Part shown: piece after piece, positions 25,307-34,743 of the stretch
Numbering within the stretch: position 1 is the first letter of the stretch
Layout of the letters: every line of letters begins with the position of its first letter
DNA from: Motilibacter aurantiacus
GTDB lineage: Bacteria; Actinomycetota; Actinomycetes; Motilibacterales; Motilibacteraceae
Direction: 5' to 3'
NCBI RefSeq assembly: GCF_011250645.1
Contig: NZ_JAANNO010000003.1
Span: 62,001 to 126,000, forward strand
Length of the DNA stretch: 64,000 nt
Notes under the pieces: model-generated
Seen by the model: the letters and a program-made list of their open reading frames with translations, nothing else
Told to the model about the DNA's origin: nothing
Database searches by the model: none
Position numbers and translations under genes: made by a program

Positions 25307-27493
25307 TCAGGCGTCGACCGGCTCGCGAGCCGGCTCCACCGGGCGCCGGTGGCCGCTCGGGCGCGGCGGCCCGAAGGGCCACCACACCCTGTCCCCCAGC
25401 TGGTGGACGAGAGCCGGCACCAGCAGCGACCGCACGACGAGGGTGTCGAGCAGGACCCCGAAGGCGACGGCGAAGCCGAGCTCTGCGAGGAAGACCAGCG
25501 GCAGCACGCCGAGTGCGGCGAAGGTCGCGGCGAGCACGACGCCGGCCGAGGTGATGACACCGCCGGTCACGGCCAGCCCGCGCAGCGTCCCCGCGCGGGT
25601 GCCGTGGTGGGCGGTCTCCTCCCGCACCCGGGTCATGAGGAAGATGTTGTAGTCGATCCCCAGCGCCACCAGGAAGACGAAGGCGAACAGCGGGAACGAG
25701 GGGTCGGCCCCGGCGAAGTCGAAGAGGAACTCGAAGACCAGCGCGCAGACGCCGAGGGTGGCGGCGAAGGACAGCACCACGGTCGCGACGAGCAGCAGCG
25801 GGGCGACGAAGGCCCGCAGCAGCACCGCGAGGACCACGAAGATCACCAGGAGCACCACGGGGATGATGACGCGGGTGTCGCGTGCCGACTCCTGCTTGAC
25901 GTCGTACGTCACTGCGGTCGTTCCGCCGACGAGCACGTCCGTCCCGACCTGGTCCACCGCCGAGCGCAGCCGCAGGATCGTGTCCTCGGCAGCCGGCGAG
26001 TCCGGCGCGTCGCTCAGCACGGCCTGCACCTGGACCTGCCCGTCGACGACCTTCGGGGGCGCCCCCTCCTGTGCGCCGGCGCCGGGGGGCGCCTCGGGCA
26101 CCACGAAGGCCTGCGCGACCCCCGGGTCGGACTGCACGACCTGCAGGATGCGGTCCGCGTCGCCCTGCGGCCCGATCACGCTGGCGGGCGTCCCGGTGCC
26201 GCCCGGGAAGTGCGCGCCGAGAACCTCCTGACCGAGGACCGACGGCACCTCGTTCGTGAACTGCTCCTCGGTGGTCAGGCCGGTGGCGTCCAGCCGGAAG
26301 ATCGCGGCCGCGAGGCCGATCAGCACGACGGCGGTCGCGGCGGCGACCACCCGGGCCCTGCTGCCGACCAGGGCCGCGACCTTGCCCCACAGGCCGCGGC
26401 CCGCCGCAGGGGCCTCGTCGTGACGGGGCACGAAGGGCCAGAACCAGTGCCGGCCGAGGGTGACGAGCAGCGCGGGGAGGAAGACCAGCATCGAGAGCAT
26501 CGAGCACGCGATGCCGATGGCGGCGACCGGGCCGAGCGACTGGTTGCTGTTGAGGTCCGAGAGCAGCAGGCAGAGCAGGCCGAGGATGACCGTCACGCCG
26601 GAGGCGACGATCGGCGGGGTGGCACCGCGCAGGGCGCCGCGGATCGCCAGCCAGGCCGAGTCGTGCGTATGCAGCTCTTCCTTGTAGCGGCTGATCAGCA
26701 GCAGCGCGTAGTCCGTGCCCGCGCCCACGACCAGGACCGACAGGATGCCCTGGCTCTGGCCGTCGACCGTGATCCAGCCGGCGTCCGCGGCCAGGTAGAC
26801 CACGGCCTGGGCCAGGAAGAGCGCGCCGCCGACGGCCAGCAGGACGGGCACGAACACGGGGCTGCGGTAGATCAGCAGCAGGATGACGAAGACGACACCG
26901 AGCGCCGTGAACAGCAGCCGGCCGTCGATGCCCGCGAACGCGGCGGCGAAGTCGGCGAAGCTGCCGCCGGGGCCGGTGACGTACGCCTGCGTGCCCTCGA
27001 CCCGGTCGGCGATCGCCTGGATCTCGTCGACGACGTCGGGCAGCTCCTCGAACGCCGAGTTGTCCCCGGGCAGCGGGACGAGCGCCTGCATGGCCTCGCC
27101 GTCCTCGGACACCGAGGCCCCTTCCGGCGGCCCGGCGACCCCGTCGACGCGGCCGATCTCCTCCAGCGCCGACTCGATGGCAGAGCGGTCGTCGTCGGTG
27201 ATCCCGCCGGTGCGCTCCCAGACCACGATGGCGGGGATGTCCTGGTCGCCGGCGAAGCGCTCCTCGATCAGGAGCGACTTGGTCGACTCAGCGGACTCGG
27301 GGAGGAAGGCGGCCTGGTCGTTCTCCACCACCTCACCGAGCTTGGCGCCGAGCCCGCCGGAGACCCCCATCACGAGGAACCCGAGGACGACGACGATCGC
27401 GGGGACGAGCCAGCGCACGGCGCCGGGGCGTTTCTCCGGGGGACGGCGAGCGGCAGGGACGGTTGTGTGGGGCGGAAGCGGCGAGGCAGGCAT
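25307..27493 (-). CDS. MMPL/RND-family membrane transporter
   Basis: The 728-aa protein has twelve predicted membrane helices in two halves, each beginning with one helix and a large outside loop (about residues 45-200 and 375-540). The helix clusters contain the family's [25 protein letters not shown] and [22 protein letters not shown] motifs, whose Gly-x-Asp-Tyr residues relay protons. MMPL proteins export lipids, siderophores or drugs; cargo is unknown here. ATG 27493 has GAGGAGC 6 nt upstream. No lipid-synthesis gene is adjacent, so it may be a general drug or lipid exporter. Confidence 0.93.
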   Translation of the reverse strand: MPASPLPPHTTVPAARRPPEKRPGAVRWLVPAIVVVLGFLVMGVSGGLGAKLGEVVENDQAAFLPESAESTKSLLIEERFAGDQDIPAIVVWERTGGITDDDRSAIESALEEIGRVDGVAGPPEGASVSEDGEAMQALVPLPGDNSAFEELPDVVDEIQAIADRVEGTQAYVTGPGGSFADFAAAFAGIDGRLLFTALGVVFVILLLIYRSPVFVPVLLAVGGALFLAQAVVYLAADAGWITVDGQSQGILSVLVVGAGTDYALLLISRYKEELHTHDSAWLAIRGALRGATPPIVASGVTVILGLLCLLLSDLNSNQSLGPVAAIGIACSMLSMLVFLPALLVTLGRHWFWPFVPRHDEAPAAGRGLWGKVAALVGSRARVVAAATAVVLIGLAAAIFRLDATGLTTEEQFTNEVPSVLGQEVLGAHFPGGTGTPASVIGPQGDADRILQVVQSDPGVAQAFVVPEAPPGAGAQEGAPPKVVDGQVQVQAVLSDAPDSPAAEDTILRLRSAVDQVGTDVLVGGTTAVTYDVKQESARDTRVIIPVVLLVIFVVLAVLLRAFVAPLLLVATVVLSFAATLGVCALVFEFLFDFAGADPSFPLFAFVFLVALGIDYNIFLMTRVREETAHHGTRAGTLRGLAVTGGVITSAGVVLAATFAALGVLPLVFLAELGFAVAFGVLLDTLVVRSLLVPALVHQLGDRVWWPFGPPRPSGHRRPVEPAREPVDA

Positions 27494-27608
27494 CGACAGC
27501 TCCTCATCGGGGCGACGCGACGCCCCGAGCGTAGGGAAGGACAGTGGCCCGGCGCACCAGGGAAATCCCCAGTCGACCGGTGGGCCCGGCGCGGTGTGCC
27601 GCCGGACG

Positions 27609-27614
27609 TACTCT
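27609..27614 (+). promoter_or_regulatory. -10 hexamer TACTCT of lipB
   Basis: TACTCT ends 6 nt before GTG 27621; leaderless start inferred. Confidence 0.5.
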
Positions 27615-27620
27615 GCAGAC

Positions 27621-28286
27621 GTGTCTGACCCCCTCCGACTCATCCGTGAAGGGCACGTCGCGTTCGCGGAGGCGTGGGCGCGCCAGCGCGAGCTGCACGC
27701 GGCCCGGGTCGCGGACGAGGCACCGGACACCGTGCTGCTCGTCGAGCACGACTCGGTCTACACGGCCGGGCGCCGCACCGCGTGGTACGACCGCCCGACC
27801 GACGGCACCGAGGTCGTCGAGGTCGACCGGGGCGGGCGGATCACCTGGCACGGCCCCGGCCAGCTCGTGGGCTACCCGATCCTGCGGCTGCCCGACCCGG
27901 TGGACGTGGTGGCCCACGTACGCCGGGTCGAGGAGGTCGTGATCCGGGCCTGCGCGGACCTCGGGCTCGCGACCGACCGCGTGGACGGGCGCAGCGGGGT
28001 ATGGGTGCTCGGCGGGGACGGGGCGCAGGACCGCAAGGTCGCGGCCATCGGATGCCGGGTGGCCCGCGGGGTGACGATGCACGGGTTCGCCCTCAACTGC
28101 GACAGCGACCTCTCGGCCTTCGAGCGCATCGTGCCGTGCGGCATCACCGACGCCGGCGTGACGTCACTGACCCGGGAGCTCGGCCGCCGGGTGAGCATCG
28201 AGGAGGCGCTCCCGGTCGTCGAGCGCCACCTCGTCGACGTCATGGGGCAGTCGGTGCCCGGCAGACGGCTGGCCACCACCGGCTGA
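27621..28286 (+). CDS. lipB: Octanoyl-ACP:protein N-octanoyltransferase
   Basis: LipB moves octanoate from acyl carrier protein to the lipoyl-domain lysine of E2 and H proteins, the first step of lipoate assembly. The 221-aa product keeps [19 protein letters not shown], the catalytic lysine in [10 protein letters not shown] (Lys139) and the catalytic cysteine in [14 protein letters not shown] (Cys173). Upstream frame extensions lie under the MMPL gene and are not coding. GTG 27621 lacks a ribosome site and follows TACTCT. lipA begins 830 bp downstream, with a divergent DinB gene between. Confidence 0.96.
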   Translation: MSDPLRLIREGHVAFAEAWARQRELHAARVADEAPDTVLLVEHDSVYTAGRRTAWYDRPTDGTEVVEVDRGGRITWHGPGQLVGYPILRLPDPVDVVAHVRRVEEVVIRACADLGLATDRVDGRSGVWVLGGDGAQDRKVAAIGCRVARGVTMHGFALNCDSDLSAFERIVPCGITDAGVTSLTRELGRRVSIEEALPVVERHLVDVMGQSVPGRRLATTG

Positions 28287-28295
28287 CGGCCGACC

Positions 28296-28889
28296 TCACA
28301 CACCGGCCGGCTCCCACGGGCGCACCCAGTCGCTGGCCGGCCACCCCTCGAGCCCGGCCAGCAGCTCGATGGCGTTGGCCCCGTCGACGGCCTCGCGGAC
28401 GATGTCGGCGTGCCCGGCGTGCCGGGCGGTCTCCTGGATGAGGTGGAGCAGGACCCAACGGACGGACCAGGCGTCGACGTCCTGCGGGAACCACGGCACG
28501 CCCTTCGGCACCGGCACCGGGCGGTCCAGGCTCTCCTCCGCGCGGACGAGGCGCTCGGTCTGTGCGGCCACCTCGGCGTACCGGTCGAGAACCTGCGCAA
28601 GGGTCTCGTCGGCGCGCAGCCGGAAGCCGTCGTCGTAGGCCTCCGTGGCCGCCGCGTCGCCCTCGTCGCTGACCTCGGGCAGCCCGAGCATGGTGCGCAT
28701 CCAGCCGCTCTCCATGTCCGCGAGGTGCTTGACCAGCCCGCCCACGCTCAGCGTGCTCGGGGTGGGCGTGAGCCGGGCCTGCTCGTCGGTCAGCCCGAAG
28801 CAGGCCGCACGCAGGGTGAGCCGCTGCTGAGCGAGGAAGGCGAGCAGCCCGTCGAGCTCGTCGCGGACGGGTCGGACGTTGGCCGGCAT
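28296..28889 (-). CDS. DinB family protein, possible mycothiol-dependent transferase (DUF664)
   Basis: The 197-aa protein is a four-helix DinB/DUF664 member: an N-terminal helix ([26 protein letters not shown]), [15 protein letters not shown] with the first metal His, and [24 protein letters not shown] with the remaining His ligands. Related actinobacterial proteins bind zinc and use mycothiol or act as thiol S-transferases. ATG 28889 follows AAGGAG by 6 nt and is preferred over ATG 28904. It is convergent with lipB and divergent from lipA. Confidence 0.88.
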   Translation of the reverse strand: MPANVRPVRDELDGLLAFLAQQRLTLRAACFGLTDEQARLTPTPSTLSVGGLVKHLADMESGWMRTMLGLPEVSDEGDAAATEAYDDGFRLRADETLAQVLDRYAEVAAQTERLVRAEESLDRPVPVPKGVPWFPQDVDAWSVRWVLLHLIQETARHAGHADIVREAVDGANAIELLAGLEGWPASDWVRPWEPAGV

Positions 28890-29116
28890 GGAGGGCTCCT
28901 TCAAAGGCTTCTCGGTGGGGACGACGGCAGCCTCCTCGCCCTTGCGGTCAGATCCTGTCCACTACAGGAACGCTCGTTCGGGAACGTCACGGTGGCCGTC
29001 GGCGCGCCCGGGCCGGCCATCCGGTGCCCCGCGCGGCCGGGCTACGGCCGGCTCACCCCGCGGGGTCGCGACGTACGCTGTTGCGGCAGGTAGGGATCTC
29101 TGGCAGGAGGCGCCGG

Positions 29117-30058
29117 ATGACGGCGGTCGCACCCGATGGGCGCAAGCTGCTCCGACTCGAAGTCCGCAACGCGCAGACGCCGATCGAGAAGAAGCCGTCC
29201 TGGATCAAGACGACGCTGCGCACCGGCCCGGAGTTCACCGAGCTCAAGGGCCTGGTCCGGCGCGAGGGGCTGCACACCGTGTGCGAGGAGGCCGGCTGCC
29301 CCAACATCTACGAGTGCTGGGAGGACCGCGAGGCGACGTTCCTCATCGGCGGCGACCAGTGCACCCGACGCTGCGACTTCTGCCAGATCGACACGGGCAA
29401 GCCGCAGGCCCTCGACCGCGACGAGCCGCGGCGGGTGGCGGAGTCCGTCCGGACGATGGGGCTGCGGTACGCCACGGTGACCGGCGTCGCGCGTGACGAC
29501 CAGCCCGACGGCGGGGCCTGGCTGTACGCCGAGACCGTGCGCCAGATCCACGAGCTCAACCCGGGCACCGGGGTCGAGGTGCTGATCCCGGACTTCAACG
29601 GCCTGCCCGACCAGCTCGGCGAGGTCTTCGCAGCCCGCCCCGAGGTGCTCGCGCACAACCTCGAGACCGTGCCGCGGGTGTTCAAGCGGATCCGCCCCGG
29701 CTTCCGCTACGAGCGCTCGCTCGACGTCCTGACCCAGGCGCGCGCCGCCGGGCTCGTGACCAAGTCCAACCTCATCCTCGGCCTGGGCGAGACCCGTGAC
29801 GAGGTCGAGGAGGCGCTGCGCGACCTGCACGCCGCCGGCTGCGACCTCGTCACGATCACCCAGTACCTGCGCCCGAGCCCCCGGCACCACCCCGTCGAGC
29901 GCTGGGTGAAGCCGGAGGAGTTCGTCGAGCTGGCGGCGGTGGCCGAGCAGATCGGGTTCGCCGGCGTCCTCAGCGGGCCGCTGGTCCGCTCGTCCTACCG
30001 CGCCGGCCGGCTGTACGCCCAGGCGCTCGAGCGCCGGGCCGTGCCCGCCCAGCGCTGA
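29117..30058 (+). CDS. lipA: Lipoyl synthase
   Basis: LipA is a radical-SAM enzyme that inserts two sulfurs into protein-bound octanoate. The 313-aa protein has both iron-sulfur sites: the auxiliary cluster [12 protein letters not shown] (Cys56, 61, 67) and the radical-SAM CTRRCDFC (Cys82, 86, 89). The C-terminal RSSYRAGRL carries the serine that ligates the auxiliary cluster. ATG 29117 has AGGAGG 6 nt upstream. It completes de novo lipoylation with lipB for the complexes encoded by lpdA, sucB and aceE. Confidence 0.97.
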   Translation: MTAVAPDGRKLLRLEVRNAQTPIEKKPSWIKTTLRTGPEFTELKGLVRREGLHTVCEEAGCPNIYECWEDREATFLIGGDQCTRRCDFCQIDTGKPQALDRDEPRRVAESVRTMGLRYATVTGVARDDQPDGGAWLYAETVRQIHELNPGTGVEVLIPDFNGLPDQLGEVFAARPEVLAHNLETVPRVFKRIRPGFRYERSLDVLTQARAAGLVTKSNLILGLGETRDEVEEALRDLHAAGCDLVTITQYLRPSPRHHPVERWVKPEEFVELAAVAEQIGFAGVLSGPLVRSSYRAGRLYAQALERRAVPAQR

Positions 30059-30080
30059 GCGCGCGAGGCAGATCGAGGCG

Positions 30081-30104
30081 GCCGCTCCCCGAGCGGGGAG
30101 CGGC
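30081..30104 (+). terminator. lipA terminator hairpin
   Basis: GCCGCTCCCC and GGGGAGCGGC form a perfect 10-bp stem around a 4-nt GAGC loop, 22 bp after the lipA stop. Confidence 0.85.
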
Positions 30105-30388
30105 GTCCCGGTCGCCCCGTGTCGCCCGTTCTTGAGCTGCTTGTCACCTGCGCGCAACATCGTCCTGCTTGCCTGGTGGCATGACGCCGACGACCTTTCC
30201 GCCGGTCGTGGCCGCCTCCGGCCCCGTCCCGGCGACCAGCTCGCCCGTGCCGTTCGTCCGGCTGCTCGCCACCGCGCTGCGCTCGGCCGTCGCCTCCGGC
30301 AGGCCTTCGCCGGTGCCCCCGTGCAGCAGGCGCCTGCACCCGGGCCGCTGACCGAGGCGTACCCTCGTCCGTCGGCCGCCGCGGACCG

Positions 30389-30394
30389 TACCCT
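30389..30394 (+). promoter_or_regulatory. -10 hexamer TACCCT of the DUF4191 gene
   Basis: TACCCT ends 7 nt before ATG 30402. Confidence 0.5.
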
Positions 30395-30401
30395 GTGCGG
30401 C

Positions 30402-31103
30402 ATGGCCAGCAGTTCTTCCCAGTCCGCTCCGCCCAAGCCCCGCAAGCAACGGTTCGGGTGGGTGCGACAGCTGTCGCAGGCCTACAAGCTCACGGCCAAG
30501 ACCGACCCGCTGATCGGGCTGCTGCTGGCTGCGGTCTTCCTCCTCGTCCTGGCGGTCTTCGTCGCGATCGGCCTCTGGGTCGACCACCCGATCTACTTCA
30601 CGATCGTCGGCCTGCCGTTCGCGGTGCTCGCGGCGCTCATCCTGTTCGGCCGGCGCGCGCAGAAGGCGGCGTACGCGTCGGCGGAGGGCCAGCCCGGCGC
30701 CGCGGCAGCGGTGCTGCAGACGCTCAAGCGCGGGTGGACCGTCACGCCCGGCGTCGCGGTCACCCGGCAGCAGGACATCGTCCACCGGGCGACCGGGCGC
30801 GCCGGCGTCGTCCTCGTCGGCGAGGGCTCCCCCGCGCGGCTCGGCCCGCTGCTCGCGCAGGAGCGCAAGAAGCTCGGCCGGGTCGCGCCCGACGTGCCGG
30901 TCTACGACTTCCAGGCCGGGCAGGAGGAGGGCCAGCTGCGCCTGAACGAGCTGCAGCGCAAGGTCGCCAAGCTGCCGCGCACCCTCTCCCCCGGCCAGGT
31001 CGACGAGATCGAGAAGCGGCTGGCCGCGCTCGGGTCGCTCAACCTGCCGATCCCGAAGGGGCCGCTGCCGCGCAACATGCGCCCCCCGCGCAGCATGCGC
31101 TGA
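30402..31103 (+). CDS. DUF4191 membrane protein
   Basis: The 233-aa protein has a short basic head (RQLSQAYKLTAKTDP), two membrane helices (about residues 45-67 and 71-92) and a cytosolic C-terminal domain with LQTLKRGWTVTPGVAVTRQQDIVHRATGRAGVVLVGEG and ERKKLGRVAPDVPVYDF. This is the DUF4191 family, found next to lipA in most actinobacteria, whose role is unknown. The conserved position beside lipoate genes and the soluble domain pattern suggest a housekeeping role at the inner face of the membrane, but that is only inference. No ribosome site is present. Confidence 0.9.
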   Translation: MASSSSQSAPPKPRKQRFGWVRQLSQAYKLTAKTDPLIGLLLAAVFLLVLAVFVAIGLWVDHPIYFTIVGLPFAVLAALILFGRRAQKAAYASAEGQPGAAAAVLQTLKRGWTVTPGVAVTRQQDIVHRATGRAGVVLVGEGSPARLGPLLAQERKKLGRVAPDVPVYDFQAGQEEGQLRLNELQRKVAKLPRTLSPGQVDEIEKRLAALGSLNLPIPKGPLPRNMRPPRSMR

Positions 31104-31163
31104 GGCTCCTTACGGAAGCCTGACGGCTCGCCCGAACAGGGCCCCTGCGAGTTCCCGCCCCCC

Positions 31164-31169
31164 TACGCT
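31164..31169 (+). promoter_or_regulatory. -10 hexamer TACGCT of the response regulator gene
   Basis: TACGCT ends 6 nt before ATG 31176. Confidence 0.5.
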
Positions 31170-31175
31170 CGCCTC

Positions 31176-31943
31176 ATGCGGGGGCGTGTGCTGGTGGTGG
31201 ACGACGACGAGACCGTCGCCGGCGTGGTCGTCGACTACCTGCGGCGCGCCGGCTTCGACACGGTGCATGCCGGCGACGGGCCCTCCGCGCTGGCAGCGGC
31301 GACGCCCTCCACCCCGGGCGGCGCGGTCGACCTCGTCATCCTCGACGTCATGCTGCCGGGCCTCGACGGCATCGAGGTCTGCCGTCGGCTGCGAGCCGTC
31401 GAGCCCGCGTGCCCCGTCATCATGCTGACCGCGCTCGGCGAGGAGGAGGACCGCGTCCTCGGCCTCGAGGTGGGCGCAGACGACTACGTCACCAAGCCGT
31501 TCAGCCCCCGCGAGCTGGTGCTGCGGGTGGAGTCCGTCCTGCGCCGGGCGCGCCCGGTACCGGCCCAGCATCCCGTCGGGCCGCTGGCCGGCGGCCCGGT
31601 CGAGGTCGACCTGCAGAGCCGGCAGGCCTTCCGGCACGGGGTGGAGCTGGCCCTGACCGTGCGCGAGTTCGACCTGCTCGCCCACCTGCTCGCCCACCCG
31701 GACCGCGCGTTCAGCCGGGAGGAGCTGCTGGCCCAGGTCTGGGGCTGGACCTTCGGGGACCAGTCGACGGTCACCGTCCACATCCGCCGGCTGCGCGAGA
31801 AGGTCGAGGTCGACCCGTCGCGCCCGGCCCTGATCCAGACGGTGTGGGGCGTGGGCTATCGCTGGCACGCCTCCGGAGCGGCCGATCCGGTCCCGAGCGA
31901 CCCCGTCGAGCTGGCGGGGCCCGGCCAGCTCGCCCAGGCCTGA
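31176..31943 (+). CDS. OmpR/PhoB-type response regulator
   Basis: The 255-aa protein has an N-terminal receiver ([18 protein letters not shown]; phosphoacceptor Asp57 in VILDVMLPG; Thr in MLTA; Lys in VTKPFSP) and a C-terminal winged helix ([48 protein letters not shown]). It forms a pair with the histidine kinase that starts 8 bp after its stop. The regulated genes cannot be inferred from the neighbourhood. Confidence 0.95.
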   Translation: MRGRVLVVDDDETVAGVVVDYLRRAGFDTVHAGDGPSALAAATPSTPGGAVDLVILDVMLPGLDGIEVCRRLRAVEPACPVIMLTALGEEEDRVLGLEVGADDYVTKPFSPRELVLRVESVLRRARPVPAQHPVGPLAGGPVEVDLQSRQAFRHGVELALTVREFDLLAHLLAHPDRAFSREELLAQVWGWTFGDQSTVTVHIRRLREKVEVDPSRPALIQTVWGVGYRWHASGAADPVPSDPVELAGPGQLAQA

Positions 31944-31951
31944 CCTCGGCC

Positions 31952-33112
31952 GTGCTGTCCGCCTACCCCTCCGTGCTCGCGGACCCGCTGGCGAACACGT
32001 ACGTCTGCGTCGCGGCCTACTCGGCCCTCGGCGCGGCGGCCGTCGCCCTCGTCAGCCTGGCCGGCAGCCGGCTGGCCCGCCGGCTGTCCCTGCGGGCGAA
32101 CCTCGCCCTCGTCGTGCTCACCACCGTGCTCGCCGTCGTGGCGGGGACCGCGTTCGCCGTGCACAAGATGGTGCTCACGCCGCAGCAGATGCGGGTCGTC
32201 CTCGTGGTGTGCGCCGTCTCCGGCCTGGTCGCCGCGCTCGTCGGGCTCGTCCTGGCCCACGGCGTCCTGCTCGACGCACGTCGGGTCCGGGAGCTCGCGG
32301 CAGCGCTGGCCGAGGCACCGCAGCGGCGGGTGCCGGAGCGGGCACGGCCGCTGCGCACCAAGGAGCTGGAGCAGATCGCGGGCGAGCTGGAGCAGAGCGC
32401 GCGGCGGCTCGGCGAGGCGGCCGCGCGGGAGCGCGCCCTCGAGGCGGCCCGTCGCGACCTCGTCGCCTCGGTCTCGCACGACCTGCGCACACCGCTCGCC
32501 GGCCTGCGGGCGCTGGTCGAGGCGCTCGAGGACGGGCTGGCCGAGGACCCGACGCCGTACGTGAAGTCCATGCGCGTCGAGGTCGACTGGCTCTCCCGGA
32601 TGGTGGCGGACCTGTTCGAGCTCTCCCGGCTGCAGGCCGGGCGCACCGCCCGACGGACGGACTCGCTGCCCGTCCACGACCTCGTGAGCGACACGATCGC
32701 CAGCGCCCAGCCGATGGCCCAGGCGCTGGACGTGAGCCTCGCCGGCTCTGCCCCGCCCTCGCTGATGGTCACCGGGGACGCCGCGGCGCTGATGCGCGCG
32801 CTGGCCAACCTCGTGGCCAACGCGGTCCGCTACACGCCGGCGGGCGGCCGTGTCTTCGTCGAGGCCGAGCAGCGGGGCGAGACGGCCGCGATCTCGGTCT
32901 CGGACACCTGCGGCGGCATCCCGGCGGCCCACCTGCCGCGCGTGTTCGACGTCGGGTTCCGAGGCGACCCGGCCCGCACGCCGGGGGCTGACGCCGGCGC
33001 CGGGCTCGGGCTGGCGATCGTCAAGGGGATCGCCGAGGCCCACGGCGGCACCGTGTCCGCGGCGAACGCGGCCGACGGCTGCTGCTTCACCCTCCTCCTC
33101 CCCCTGGGCTGA
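31952..33112 (+). CDS. Sensor histidine kinase
   Basis: GTG 31952 gives a 386-aa membrane kinase. There are three likely membrane helices (about residues 12-34, 46-66 and 75-100), almost no extracytoplasmic sensor domain, a HAMP-like linker, the dimerisation/phosphoacceptor box [19 protein letters not shown] (His176), and the ATPase domain with [15 protein letters not shown] (N box), DTCGGIP (G1) and [18 protein letters not shown] (G2). The lack of a sizeable outside domain suggests it senses a membrane-located or internal signal. Partner of the upstream regulator. Confidence 0.92.
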   Translation: MLSAYPSVLADPLANTYVCVAAYSALGAAAVALVSLAGSRLARRLSLRANLALVVLTTVLAVVAGTAFAVHKMVLTPQQMRVVLVVCAVSGLVAALVGLVLAHGVLLDARRVRELAAALAEAPQRRVPERARPLRTKELEQIAGELEQSARRLGEAAARERALEAARRDLVASVSHDLRTPLAGLRALVEALEDGLAEDPTPYVKSMRVEVDWLSRMVADLFELSRLQAGRTARRTDSLPVHDLVSDTIASAQPMAQALDVSLAGSAPPSLMVTGDAAALMRALANLVANAVRYTPAGGRVFVEAEQRGETAAISVSDTCGGIPAAHLPRVFDVGFRGDPARTPGADAGAGLGLAIVKGIAEAHGGTVSAANAADGCCFTLLLPLG

Positions 33113-33262
33113 GCGACACGGCGCAGGCGATGGCCGGGGTCGGCGGGCGGTGGCAGAGTCGGGAGCGCACGCCGTCCCGACCGTGGCCCGTCGGACCGAC
33201 ACCGTCAGCGGCTGCCGGTGGCCGGCCGTACGACATCTGGCCGTAGGACATGAGGAGGAGCG

Positions 33263-34027
33263 ATGCCCACCCGTGACACCGCGTGGCCGCCCGGCACCCC
33301 GTGCTGGGTCGACTACGGCGCCGCCGACCTCGAGGCGGCCAAGGAGTTCTACGCCGAGCTGCTCGGCTGGGCCTACACCGGCGGCGAGGCCGAGTTCGGC
33401 GGCTACCTCGACTGCCGACGGGGCGGCCGGGCCGCGGCGGGCATGGGGCCGCAGCAGGACCCGTCGGGCCCGCCGACGTGGACGACGTACTTCGCCACCG
33501 AGGACGCGGCTGCCGCCTGCGCTCGCGTCACGTCAGCGGGCGGCACGGTGCTGGCCGGGCCGGTGGCCATCGCCGACTTGGGGGCGATGGCCGTGGCGCT
33601 CGACCCGCAGGGCAGCGTCTTCGGGCTGTGGCAGGCGGGCCGGCACATCGGCGCCGAGATCGTGAACGAGCCGGGCTCGCTGGTCTGGAACGAAGCCGCT
33701 GTCGACGACCCGGTGGCGGCCCGCGAGTTCTACACGTCGGTCTTCGGCTTCGGCTGGGAGGAGGTCGACGAGCTGCCGGGGTACGCGACCTTCGCGATGG
33801 ACGACGGCCGGCCGCTCGGCGGGCTGGGCGGCCTGACCGCGGGCTCCCCCAAGGGCTGGGCCACGTGCTTCTCCGTGGCGTCCGCCGACGCGGCGATCGC
33901 GGTCGCCGAGCGTCGCGGGGCGACGGTGACCTACCCGGCCGAGGACACGTCCTTCGGCCGCTTCGCCGTCCTGCAGGACCCCTGGGGAGCCAGCTTCTGC
34001 GTGATGTCCGAGATCACCGGCGGCTGA
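33263..34027 (+). CDS. Two-domain VOC family protein
   Basis: The 254-aa protein contains two consecutive VOC modules: CWVDYGAADLEAAKEFYAELLGWAY..GSVFGLWQAG (about 12-125) and VWNEAAVDDPVAAREFYTSVFGFGW..FGRFAVLQDPWGASFCVM (about 133-252). This is the layout of actinobacterial glyoxalase/hydroxylase-like proteins such as the CFP32 type, often of unknown substrate. The metal-ligand pattern is partly lost, so binding rather than catalysis is possible. ATG 33263 follows GAGGAG. Confidence 0.9.
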   Translation: MPTRDTAWPPGTPCWVDYGAADLEAAKEFYAELLGWAYTGGEAEFGGYLDCRRGGRAAAGMGPQQDPSGPPTWTTYFATEDAAAACARVTSAGGTVLAGPVAIADLGAMAVALDPQGSVFGLWQAGRHIGAEIVNEPGSLVWNEAAVDDPVAAREFYTSVFGFGWEEVDELPGYATFAMDDGRPLGGLGGLTAGSPKGWATCFSVASADAAIAVAERRGATVTYPAEDTSFGRFAVLQDPWGASFCVMSEITGG

Positions 34028-34035
34028 GCGGGCGC

Positions 34036-34527
34036 CTACGCGCGGACGACGGCGGTGCCGGCGGCCTTGTCGTGCAGCCCTCGGCCGTCCGCGTCCCACA
34101 CCGCTGCCGGGACGACCAGCACGAGCAGCAGGCTGCGGATGGCCGTACGCAGGCCCCACACCGTGCGCGGCTCGGTGGGTCGGGCCATCTCCAGGCGCAG
34201 GCCGAGCAGCTGGTAGCCGGGCGTGCGCCCCGTCGCCGCCAACGTGCCCCAGGTCATCGCGGCGAAGACCGCCAGCACGAGCAGGTCCCAGGCCTGACCG
34301 TCGACGTCCGCGCCGATGGTGGCCAGGCGGGTGAGGCCGAGCGCCAGGGCCCAGTCGACGAAGAGCGCGACGAGGCGCCGCCCGAAGCTCGCCACCGAGC
34401 CGCTGCCGTCCGCAGGGCGCCCGAGCCGCTTGCCCCGCGGCGGGAGCTGGACGCCCTCGGCCTCCAGCGTGGCGCGCGGCCCGTTGAGCCACGATCCGAG
34501 CGTGCGGCGGTCCAGGCTCGACGGCAT
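34036..34527 (-). CDS. RDD family membrane protein
   Basis: The 163-aa protein begins with a soluble head (LDRRTLGSWLNGPRATLEAEG) and continues with the RDD module: GRRLVALFVDWALALGLTRLA (the Arg and Asp-Asp-like positions are FGRR and VDW), a second helix LLVLAVFAAMTWGTLAATGRTPGYQLLGLRLE and a third near IRSLLLVLVVPAAVW. RDD proteins are small membrane proteins, some implicated in ion transport. In many actinobacteria this gene sits beside glnA, as here. TAGCCT lies 6 nt upstream of ATG 34527, suggesting a leaderless message. Confidence 0.9.
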   Translation of the reverse strand: MPSSLDRRTLGSWLNGPRATLEAEGVQLPPRGKRLGRPADGSGSVASFGRRLVALFVDWALALGLTRLATIGADVDGQAWDLLVLAVFAAMTWGTLAATGRTPGYQLLGLRLEMARPTEPRTVWGLRTAIRSLLLVLVVPAAVWDADGRGLHDKAAGTAVVRA

Positions 34528-34533
34528 GGGATC

Positions 34534-34539
34534 AGGCTA
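34534..34539 (-). promoter_or_regulatory. -10 hexamer TAGCCT of the RDD gene
   Basis: TAGCCT on the minus strand ends 6 nt before ATG 34527. Confidence 0.5.
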
Positions 34540-34647
34540 TCCCGGGTAGGCCGAGGCCACCTCTTCGTCAGCGAGCAGCCACGGCCCGCTCACATCCCCC
34601 GGACCGCGACGCCAGGTCACCCGGGCGTAACACCCAGCCCTGATCCC

Positions 34648-34685
34648 GTAACACTGGTGAAACAGTAGGGTCATTGCCGGGTAAC
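34648..34685 (+). promoter_or_regulatory. GlnR-type operator of glnA
   Basis: Four boxes repeat at an exact 11-bp period: GTAAC (34648), GAAAC (34659), GTCAT (34670) and GTAAC (34681). GTnAC-N6-GAAAC pairs are the known recognition pattern of the actinobacterial nitrogen regulator GlnR. A fifth GTAAC lies at 34627. The array overlaps the likely -35 of the glnA promoter. Confidence 0.8.
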
Positions 34686-34701
34686 GGCGCCCGCCTAGCC
34701 T
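34674..34701 (+). promoter_or_regulatory. glnA promoter, TTGCCG-N16-TAGCCT
   Basis: A -35 TTGCCG (34674-34679) and -10 TAGCCT (34696-34701) lie 43 bp upstream of the glnA start; the -35 falls within the GlnR box array. Confidence 0.6.
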
Positions 34702-34743
34702 GCGCGCAGGCGGCGGCTCGCGTCGCAGCGACCAGGAGGGTGC

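Larger units (their letters stand above)
30059..30401. other. Intergenic region between lipA and DUF4191 gene
   Basis: The first part holds the lipA terminator at 30081-30104. The rest contains a 56-codon frame from ATG 30181 (Thr/Pro/Ala-rich, stop 30349-30351) with no ribosome site or family resemblance; I do not call it a gene. The end holds the promoter of the next gene. Confidence 0.5.

Noticed and set aside
30181-30351. 56-codon frame between lipA and DUF4191
   Set aside because: No ribosome site, no -10 at the right distance, and composition of a random GC-rich frame.
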